This document shows, piece after piece, positions 33,956 through 40,669 of a stretch of 64,000 nt of DNA. The notes beneath the pieces were generated by a model, which saw nothing but the letters and a program-made list of their open reading frames with translations, searched no databases and was not told where the DNA came from. Position numbers and translations under genes: made by a program. The stretch's first letter is position 1. Every line of letters starts with the position of its first letter. The DNA is from Kitasatospora gansuensis (GTDB taxonomy: Bacteria > Actinomycetota > Actinomycetes > Streptomycetales > Streptomycetaceae), in the NCBI RefSeq assembly GCF_014203705.1, contig NZ_JACHJR010000001.1, forward strand, positions 5,208,001-5,272,000. The letters are read 5' to 3'.

Positions 33956-34657
33956 GTGCCCAGCTCCGCAGCCCGCCGCCCCGGCCGGACGACCACGGCG
34001 ACCGCCGTCCTCCTGCTGCTGAGCGCGCTCGCCTACACGGCGTGGGTGCTGGAGGTGGTGATCGGCACCGGGCTGGACCCGGTGCAGACGTACGTCAGCG
34101 AGCTGGCCGCCGAGGACCAGCCGCTCGGCGGTCTGTTCCGCGCCACCGACCTGGTCGCCGGGCTGGCCGTGCTGGCGGCGGCGGGCACCGCGCTGTGGCG
34201 GCTGGAGCGTCGCCCCTGGGCGGTGGCCGGCTGGTCGGCGCTGGCGCTGTTCGGCGCGGCCACGGCGGTGGACTCCCGGTTGCCGCTGAGCTGTACGCCG
34301 ACCGCCGACCCGGAGTGCGCGGCCCGTGAGACGGCCGGTCTGGTCCCTGCCACCCACACCGCGCACGCCGTCAGCAGCAGCCTGGCCATGGTCGGTGCGA
34401 TCGGCGCCGTGACGCTGCTCACCGTCGCCGCCCGCCGGTATGGCTGGTGGCCGCCGCTGGCCAGGTACGGCCCCTGGCTGGTGGCTGCCGAGCTGGCCGC
34501 CACGGTCTGGAGCCTCGCTGCGATCGCCGCCTTCGAGGCCGGGCACGGCACCTGGACGATGGGCGCGGGGCAGCGTTCGCAGATCCTGCTGATCGCGGTC
34601 TGGCTCGCGGTGCTGGCCCGCGGGGTCGCCGCCGGGCAGCGAACGGTGGAGCGGTGA
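33956..34657 (+). CDS. DUF998-like integral membrane protein
   Basis: 233 residues with about six hydrophobic segments and VSELAAEDQPLGGLFRATDLVAG after the first helix, typical of DUF998 proteins of unknown function. TACGCT ends 6 bases before the GTG with no Shine-Dalgarno, suggesting a leaderless mRNA. Its stop overlaps the next gene's GTG, and a 15-bp tandem duplication (GGAGCGGTGAACGGC) spans this junction, giving a second in-frame TGA five codons on. Confidence 0.75.
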   Translation: MPSSAARRPGRTTTATAVLLLLSALAYTAWVLEVVIGTGLDPVQTYVSELAAEDQPLGGLFRATDLVAGLAVLAAAGTALWRLERRPWAVAGWSALALFGAATAVDSRLPLSCTPTADPECAARETAGLVPATHTAHAVSSSLAMVGAIGAVTLLTVAARRYGWWPPLARYGPWLVAAELAATVWSLAAIAAFEAGHGTWTMGAGQRSQILLIAVWLAVLARGVAAGQRTVER

Positions 34658-35511
34658 ACGGCGGAGCGGTGAACGGCGCGCGGTTCGTCCGGGTCGGCGG
34701 CCGGGCGGTGCACACCGTGGTCTCCGGCCGGGGGCCGGTGGTGGTGCTCAGCGGTGGTCTCGGCTGCTGCTGGTTCGACTGGGACCGGGTGGTCCCGCTG
34801 CTCGAACCGCACCGGACGGTGGTCCGCTTCGACCGCCCGGGCTTCGGCCTCAGCGAGCCCGTTCCCGGTCCGCCCACCGCCCGGGGCGAGGCGGACCGGA
34901 TCGCCGCCCTGCTGGACGCCCTCGCGGTGGACACCCCCGTCACCGTGGTCGGCCACTCGATCGCCGCCTTCCACGTCGAGGCCTTCGCCCGGCTGCACCC
35001 GGCCAGGACCGCCGCGCTGGTGCTGCTCGACGGCAGCACCGAACCGGCCGCCCGGCCATCCCGGGCCCAGGCCCTGCGCGAACTGACGGTCCGTACGCTC
35101 GGCGGGCTGGCCACCGCCACCGCCGTCCCGTACCTGCTCGGCCCGGTCGCCCGACGGGCGGCGGGGGCGGCGAACACCCTCGGGCACCGCGATCCGGCAC
35201 CGGCCGAACTGGTCCGGCGCTGCTACCGGACCAGCCGGTCGTTCCGGGCCTTGCTCGCCGAGAACACCCACTACCTGGACGTGGCAGCCGAGTTGAACGA
35301 GCTGCGCCGTACGCGGCCGTCGGCCGACGCCCCGGCGATCGTGCTGGCCGCCTCGACCGGGCGGGGCGGCCGGGCCTGGCTCGCGCGGCAGCGGGAGCTG
35401 GCGGCGGTGCTGGACGCGGAGTTCCGCCTCGCCGTCCCGTCCGGCCACCTGTTGATGGAGGACCGGCCGGGCGACGTGGCCGCCGCCGTACTGGACGCGC
35501 CCGGGCCGTAG
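34654..35511 (+). CDS. Alpha/beta-fold hydrolase
   Basis: 285 residues. HG-like oxyanion region VVVLSGGLGCCWFDWD (Ser-Gly replaces His-Gly), RFDRPGFGLSEP, nucleophile elbow VVGHSIAAFHVEAFA and a C-terminal SGHLLMEDRP histidine. Cytoplasmic. GTG overlaps the DUF998 stop (GTGA); a second GTG 15 bases on arises from the junction repeat. Substrate unknown. Its stop abuts the convergent metI stop. Confidence 0.85.
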   Translation: MNGGAVNGARFVRVGGRAVHTVVSGRGPVVVLSGGLGCCWFDWDRVVPLLEPHRTVVRFDRPGFGLSEPVPGPPTARGEADRIAALLDALAVDTPVTVVGHSIAAFHVEAFARLHPARTAALVLLDGSTEPAARPSRAQALRELTVRTLGGLATATAVPYLLGPVARRAAGAANTLGHRDPAPAELVRRCYRTSRSFRALLAENTHYLDVAAELNELRRTRPSADAPAIVLAASTGRGGRAWLARQRELAAVLDAEFRLAVPSGHLLMEDRPGDVAAAVLDAPGP

Positions 35512-36174
35512 TCAGCGCCGAAGGACCTTGCGGGCCAGCAGGTTCCCGGCCAGCTGGGCGATCTGCACCAGCACGATCAGCACGGCCACCGTCACCACCA
35601 TCACCGAGGTGTCGAAGCGCAGGTAGCCGTACGTCATGGCCAGGTTGCCCACCCCGCCGCCGCCCACCGTGCCGGCCACCGCCGAGAAGTCGATCAGTGC
35701 CACCAGGATGAAGGTCAGCCCGAGGATCAGCGGGCCGAGCGCCTCGGGCACCAGCACGGTCAGGATGATCCGCACCGGCCCCGCTCCCATCGCCCGGGCC
35801 GCCTCGATCACTCCGGGCTCGACCGCGACCAGGTTGTTCTCGACGATCCGGGCCACCCCGAAGGTGGCGACCACCACCATCGGGAAGATCGCCGCCTCGG
35901 TGCCGATCATCGAGCCGGTGACCGCGCGGGTGAGCGGGGCCATAGCGACGATCGCGATGATGAACGGCACCGGCCGGACCAGGTTGATCAGCAGGTTGAG
36001 CAGGGAGAAGACCGCCCGGTTCTGCAGCAGGTTGCCCTTCCGGGTGGCGTACAGCAGCAGGCCGAGCACCAGTCCGAGGGCCGAGGAGAGCAGCAGGGTG
36101 ACCAGCACCATGTAGACGGTCTGGCCGGTGGCGTCGGCCAGCTTGGGCCAGAAGACGTTCCAGTCGACCTTCAC
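35512..36174 (-). CDS. metI: Methionine ABC transporter permease
   Basis: 220 residues with five or so membrane helices and the binding-protein-dependent permease motif EAARAMGAGPVRIILTVLVPEA, which contacts the ATPase. Length and motif fit MetI (MetNIQ family, importing D/L-methionine). It overlaps metN by four bases and is the last gene of the metQ-metN-metI operon. Confidence 0.92.
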   Translation of the reverse strand: MKVDWNVFWPKLADATGQTVYMVLVTLLLSSALGLVLGLLLYATRKGNLLQNRAVFSLLNLLINLVRPVPFIIAIVAMAPLTRAVTGSMIGTEAAIFPMVVVATFGVARIVENNLVAVEPGVIEAARAMGAGPVRIILTVLVPEALGPLILGLTFILVALIDFSAVAGTVGGGGVGNLAMTYGYLRFDTSVMVVTVAVLIVLVQIAQLAGNLLARKVLRR

Positions 36175-37166
36175 GCGGCCAACACCTCCGCGCGCTCCCA
36201 GGCGGCCAGAAAGGCCGTCAGATCGGCTTCGTCGCCGTGCAGTTCGACGGTCAGGCTGCCCAGTGGCAGCGAGCCGACCTCGCTGATCCCGCCGTGCACC
36301 AGGGAGAAGTCGAGCCGGTGCTCCCGGAGCAGCCGGGAGAGGCCGCGGCCGAGGTCGCCGTCGTGGGTGAACGGCACGGTGAGCAGTTGCCCGGTGTGCC
36401 GTCCGCGCAGTCGCGTCAGAGTGGCGCCCGCCGGGCGGTCGGGCAGCACGGAGCGGACGAACGCGGCGGTGGTGGGGTGTTGGGGGTGGGCGAAGACCCG
36501 GTAGGCGTCGCCGGTCTCCACCAGCCGCCCGCCGTCGAGCACCGCGACCCGGTCGCAGATCCGTCGCAGCACGTCCATCTCGTGCGTGATCAGCACGATG
36601 GTGACGCCCAGTTCGGTGTTGATCCGCCGGAACAGGTCGAGCACCTCCAGGGTGGTCTCCGGGTCGAGCGCCGAGGTGGCCTCGTCGCTCAGCAGCACCT
36701 TGGGGGAGTTGGCCAACGCCCGGGCGATGCCGACCCGTTGGCGCTGTCCGCCGGAGAGCTGCTCCGGGTGGCGCTTGGCGTACTCGCCGAGGCCGACGAA
36801 CTCCAGCGCCTCCAGGGCCCGTTGCCTGACCACCGGGCGGGGGAGCCCGGCCAGCCGGAGCGGGTAGGCGACGTTGCCGAGCACGGTGCGCGACTTGAAC
36901 AGGTTGAACTGCTGGAACACCATGCCGATCTCCCGCCGGTGCGCGCGCAGTCGGCGCTCGCTCAGGCCGGTCAGCTCGGTCCCGTTCAGCCGGACCGAGC
37001 CGGCCGTCGGCCGTTCCAGCTGGTTGATCAGCCGGAGCAGGGTGCTCTTGCCCGCCCCGCTGTGGCCGATCACGCCGAAGATCCCGCCGTCCGGCACGGT
37101 CAGGCTGACCCGGTCCAGGGCGCGGAAGTCCCCGTACTCCTTGCTGACCTCGACCAGCTCGATCAC
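36171..37166 (-). CDS. metN: Methionine ABC transporter ATP-binding protein
   Basis: 331 residues. Walker A GHSGAGKSTLLRL, Q-loop GMVFQQFNLF, signature LSGGQRQRVGIARAL and Walker B VLLSDEATSALDP, then a C-terminal regulatory NIL domain (~250-331), which in MetN binds methionine and shuts transport down. GTG start overlaps the metQ stop by four bases. Confidence 0.94.
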   Translation of the reverse strand: MIELVEVSKEYGDFRALDRVSLTVPDGGIFGVIGHSGAGKSTLLRLINQLERPTAGSVRLNGTELTGLSERRLRAHRREIGMVFQQFNLFKSRTVLGNVAYPLRLAGLPRPVVRQRALEALEFVGLGEYAKRHPEQLSGGQRQRVGIARALANSPKVLLSDEATSALDPETTLEVLDLFRRINTELGVTIVLITHEMDVLRRICDRVAVLDGGRLVETGDAYRVFAHPQHPTTAAFVRSVLPDRPAGATLTRLRGRHTGQLLTVPFTHDGDLGRGLSRLLREHRLDFSLVHGGISEVGSLPLGSLTVELHGDEADLTAFLAAWERAEVLAA

Positions 37167-38044
37167 CTGCCCTTCACCTGCTTGGCCAGCCGGTCCAACT
37201 CGGCCTGCAGGGCGGGCCGGTCGAGGTCGCTGGGCACGCTGGCGCCCTTGGACTCCTCGGCCGCGGCGGCCTGTACCTCGGGGGAGTGGTAGAGCTCGGC
37301 GATCTTCAGGTAGGTGGGGTTGTCCCGGTCGGTGGCCCGGGCCGCGATCACGTTGACGTACGGGCGGGTGCCCGGGTTCTTCGGGTCGTCCCGGAAGATC
37401 GCCTGCTTGACCTCGTACCCGGCCTGGCCCGCCACGCCGGAGTTGATCACGGCGGCGGCGGTGTCCTGCAGGCTGCGCGGGGTCTGCTGGGCGTCCACCG
37501 GCACGATGGTCAGGTGCTTCGGGTTGCCCGAGATCGACTCCGGGGTGCCGTACAGGCCGGTGTCGGCCTTCAGCTCGATCAGCTTGGCCTGTTCCAGTAC
37601 CCGCAGCGCCCGGCCCTGGTTGGACGGGTCGTTGGGGACGGCGATCTTCGCGCCGTCCGGGATCTGGTCGACGCTCTTGTGCTTGAGCGAGTACAGCCCG
37701 AGCGGGGAGACCGAGGTGGCGCCGATCGGCACGATGGTGGTGCCGTTGTTGGCGTTGAACTGACTGAGGAAGGCCAGGTGCTGGAAGGCGTTGAGCTCGA
37801 TGTCGCCGGCCGCCAGCGCCTTGTTCGGCAGGGCGTAGTCGTCGAAGGTGACCAGCTCGATCTCGATGCCCTCGGCCTTGGCCTTCTGCTTGAGCACGTC
37901 CCAGTCGGAGCTGGCCCCCGAGATGCCGATCCGGACCTTTCCCGAGCCCGCGCTGTCGGTGGAGCAGGCGGTCAGCAGGGTGGTGGAGAGGGCGATGGCA
38001 GCGGCGGTGGCCGCGAGCCGGACAGGGAAGGAGGGGTGATCCAT
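37163..38044 (-). CDS. metQ: Methionine-binding lipoprotein MetQ/NlpA family
   Basis: 293 residues. Signal sequence ending in lipobox LLTAC; the NlpA fold shows FDDYALPNKALAAGDIELNAFQHLAFL and IAVPNDPSNQGRALRVLE. It captures methionine outside the membrane and feeds MetNI. ATG 38044 is preferred; a start at 38101 would put 19 residues before the signal peptide. The 75-base upstream stretch is strikingly AT-rich for this genome; I find no SAM-riboswitch signature in it. Confidence 0.92.
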   Translation of the reverse strand: MDHPSFPVRLAATAAAIALSTTLLTACSTDSAGSGKVRIGISGASSDWDVLKQKAKAEGIEIELVTFDDYALPNKALAAGDIELNAFQHLAFLSQFNANNGTTIVPIGATSVSPLGLYSLKHKSVDQIPDGAKIAVPNDPSNQGRALRVLEQAKLIELKADTGLYGTPESISGNPKHLTIVPVDAQQTPRSLQDTAAAVINSGVAGQAGYEVKQAIFRDDPKNPGTRPYVNVIAARATDRDNPTYLKIAELYHSPEVQAAAAEESKGASVPSDLDRPALQAELDRLAKQVKGR

Positions 38045-38121
38045 GCCTTTAATCCAAGCATGGGAAAACCTGATGACCTTCAAATCGAAGGCATATTTCA
38101 CATCAGTTCAAGAGATTGAAA

Positions 38122-38157
38122 CATCCCGTGCGAGCCCCGGTGGGGTCGCACGGGATG
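38122..38157 (-). terminator. Terminator between Dyp peroxidase and metQ
   Basis: CATCCCGTGCGA / TCGCACGGGATG, a perfect 12-bp stem that extends by CCCC/GGGG after one bulged G. It lies 8 bases beyond the Dyp gene stop and separates it from the co-oriented metNIQ operon. Confidence 0.88.
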
Positions 38158-38165
38158 ACCCACCG

Positions 38166-40436
38166 TCAGCTGGTGAGCGAGGTCCAGAGCGTCAGCGCCC
38201 GGTCGGCGACCGACTCCTGATCCGGGTGGCCGGCCCCGCTCCTGATCGAGATGATCCGGTACTTGTCCTGGTGGAACACCCAGAACAGGCTGAAGCCGTT
38301 GACCAGTTGGAGGTCCGGGACGGCCAGGAACTCGTCCACCTTGCTGATCCCGGCCAGCGACTGCCACTGCGACAGCGAACGGTCACCGCGCTCGATCACA
38401 TCGGTGTGCGCGTTCCCGTCGGCGATCGAGATCAGCCGGTAGACCTGCTGGCCCATGAAGGTGTGGAAGACCCAGAACCAGCTCTTGCCGTTCTCCCGCT
38501 GCTGGTCGGGCACCGGGAGGAAGGCGTCCACCTGCTGGATGCCGTCGAACGAGGACCAGGCCGTGAGCGCCCGGTCGCCGCGGTCGACCGTGCCGGCCTG
38601 GTCCGGCGGCAGGCCGGACTCGGCCCGGTCGGCGATCGAGATCAGCCGGTAGACCTGGCGGCCCTCGGTGGTGTGGAACAGCCAGAACCGGCTGCGCCCG
38701 TTCTTCCGCTGCTCGTCCGGCACCGGGAGCACCGCGTCCACCCGGTCGACCCCGGTGTAGATCTGCGGCCAGGTGGAGAGCGGCCGGTCGGGCCGCTCCA
38801 CCTTGTCGTGGTGCTCGCTGCCGTCGGCGATCGAGATGGTCCGGGCGACCGGGCCCGAACTGCCCGTCCCGTACGCCCAGAACCAGCTCTTGCCGCCCTG
38901 CCGGTAGAGGTCGGGGACGGCCAGGAAGGCGTCGGTCGGCCGGACGGCGCTGGGCAGCTTGTCGGTCAGCCGCCCCTCGCCGAGCAGCCGCAGCGTGGTC
39001 AGCGACGGCGCGAAGCCGTACACCGAGCCCTCGGTGGTGACGAACTGGTTGAACGTCAGCTTGGTCGAGGCGCCGGGCGACTCCCAGGTCACCGTGCCGG
39101 TCGGGCCGACGTCCGGGTCGGGGCCGGGCTTGTTGGGCCGGTTCGGCGGGAAGTCCACGTTGTTGATCCAGGACTTCTGAATGAACTCGAACTGCTCGAC
39201 CAGGTCGGACTGGTAGCTGACGAACAGCAGCCCGCGCGGGTCGTCCGGACCGCCGGGACCCTCGGAGGCCGGGTCGAAGGGCGCGCCGTACGGGGAGCCG
39301 CGGCGCATGATCCGCCGACGGTCCATCACCGGGTTCTCCGGGAACGGCTCGGCGCCCGGGCGCTCCTGCAGACCGTCCCGGGGGTTGGTCTTGCGCAGGT
39401 GGGAGAAGAGCGGGGTGGTGAAGCCCTCGGGGTCGTTCTTGAAGCCGAAGTCGTTGTCGTCGCCGGACAGCGCGTTGAACGGCCGGTCCGCGTTCGGGCA
39501 CTTGGCCACCGGGGTGCCCGAACGCCAGCGGCCGACCACCCGGGCGGCCAGCCACTCGGGGGTGGCCTCCTCCGGCACCGCCTTGGCCTCCTTCAGCACC
39601 TTGAGCTGAACGGAGATCTGGGCCCACCAGCCGGGGACGTCCTGGGCCAGCCGGCGGACCACGTGGAAGCTGCCGTTCTCCGCCCACTCCGGCATCGGGT
39701 CGTAGGTGATGCCGCCGATTCTGGGATGCCCGATCACGAACTCGCCGGCCGGGATCAGCCGGGTGCCCGGCTTGCCCTTCTCGTACTCGGGCTTCTCCGG
39801 GTCGGGCTCGTCGAAGCCCTGGACGGCGGGCTCGCTCACGCCGTCCTTGAAGCCGAAGTGCTCCTTGCCCCGGCGGGTGCCGGTGAGGGTGGCGCCGTTC
39901 TGCTGGAAGACGATTGAGATCCCGGCCTTGGCGGTCGCCTCGCGCTGGGCGGTGACGGCGGCCTGCAGGTCCACCAGGGTGTCCGAGGCGATGGTCAGCA
40001 CCGCGTGCACGGTCTGGCCGTGACCGTCGCCGAACAGCCACTTGTCCGGCCGGCTGCCGTCGACGTCGCCCAGCGAGCGCTTGTCCGAGCCCTGCTTGAA
40101 CGCCTCCAGCGTGCCGCCCGCGGGCACCGTGGGCAGCGGCTCCTTGCCGACCAGGTGCTTGAGGCCCTCGTAGCTGAAGCTGACGTTCATCCAGGTCGCT
40201 TTGAGCTTCTGCGGGTCGTCGCCGCCCGAGGACTTCCGGGCTTTGCTGAACGCAGCGTTGAAGGCCGCGACCTGTCTGGTGGTGGAGATCTGCGGCTCCA
40301 GCTGCCGCACCCACGTCCGTGCCCTGGCCGCGTCCTCGAACTTGAGGAACAGCAGGGTCATCTGGTCCTTCTTGAAACCGGCGATCACGTCGCCCTGGAT
40401 GTCTTCGCTCTCACGCAGTTTCAGCTCAGTCGGCAT
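38166..40436 (-). CDS. Dyp-type haem peroxidase fused to a four-repeat C-terminal domain
   Basis: 756 residues from the ATG with GGGAGG 4 bases upstream. Residues ~1-485 are a Dyp-type peroxidase: GXXDG motif HFGFKDGVSEP (~193-203, distal Asp), proximal-His motif SHLRKTNPRDG (His ~346) and the LLFVSYQSDLVEQFEFIQ end motif. Dyp enzymes oxidise dyes, phenols or metals with H2O2. No Sec or Tat signal is visible. Residues ~500-756 are four ~63-residue repeats with consensus VDAFLPVPDxQRxNGxSxFWxFH...VYRLISIADG...GDRxLxxWxSL. DA near each repeat start, FW in the middle and W-x-x-L at the end recall haemopexin repeats, and four repeats fit a four-bladed propeller. That fold is inferred. Divergent from a copper radical oxidase. 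Confidence 0.88.
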   Translation of the reverse strand: MPTELKLRESEDIQGDVIAGFKKDQMTLLFLKFEDAARARTWVRQLEPQISTTRQVAAFNAAFSKARKSSGGDDPQKLKATWMNVSFSYEGLKHLVGKEPLPTVPAGGTLEAFKQGSDKRSLGDVDGSRPDKWLFGDGHGQTVHAVLTIASDTLVDLQAAVTAQREATAKAGISIVFQQNGATLTGTRRGKEHFGFKDGVSEPAVQGFDEPDPEKPEYEKGKPGTRLIPAGEFVIGHPRIGGITYDPMPEWAENGSFHVVRRLAQDVPGWWAQISVQLKVLKEAKAVPEEATPEWLAARVVGRWRSGTPVAKCPNADRPFNALSGDDNDFGFKNDPEGFTTPLFSHLRKTNPRDGLQERPGAEPFPENPVMDRRRIMRRGSPYGAPFDPASEGPGGPDDPRGLLFVSYQSDLVEQFEFIQKSWINNVDFPPNRPNKPGPDPDVGPTGTVTWESPGASTKLTFNQFVTTEGSVYGFAPSLTTLRLLGEGRLTDKLPSAVRPTDAFLAVPDLYRQGGKSWFWAYGTGSSGPVARTISIADGSEHHDKVERPDRPLSTWPQIYTGVDRVDAVLPVPDEQRKNGRSRFWLFHTTEGRQVYRLISIADRAESGLPPDQAGTVDRGDRALTAWSSFDGIQQVDAFLPVPDQQRENGKSWFWVFHTFMGQQVYRLISIADGNAHTDVIERGDRSLSQWQSLAGISKVDEFLAVPDLQLVNGFSLFWVFHQDKYRIISIRSGAGHPDQESVADRALTLWTSLTS

Positions 40437-40669
40437 GATGCCTCCCGTGGTCATGTGGTTACACAGAGCATCGGTGACGCTACGGTATGCATGCGAACGG
40501 CAACAGGGCCGGCGGCCGGAATGACTCGACCGGACGAATAGTCAGACCGGCTCACCCGGCTGCCCGCCCCGGAGTGACAGTCAGTCGTGCGCGACTCAAC
40601 ACTGAGTGACGGTGCGTCCGCCGTGCCGATGTCCCCGGTTCACCCAGTCCCAGCTTCGCTAGGAGTCCC
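40437..40669. promoter_or_regulatory. Divergent promoter region, Dyp peroxidase / copper oxidase
   Basis: On the minus strand TTGCCG (40498-40503) and TAGCGT (40477-40482), 15 bases apart, could form the Dyp promoter, ~40 bases before its start. Nearer the plus-strand gene is AGTCG-TGCG-CGACT (40583-40596) flanked by direct repeats GAGTGAC (40572-40578 and 40604-40610), a plausible operator. All are motif-level guesses. Confidence 0.4.

Noticed and set aside
38045..38121. A SAM-type riboswitch upstream of metQ
   Set aside because: The stretch is short and AT-rich, and I could not find the conserved cores of known SAM riboswitch classes; the only strong hairpin there is the terminator of the preceding gene.
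38043..39917. A 624-codon plus-strand frame opposite the Dyp gene
   Set aside because: Low-complexity Arg/Gly/Val composition and no motif; the Dyp reading frame on the other strand explains the region.
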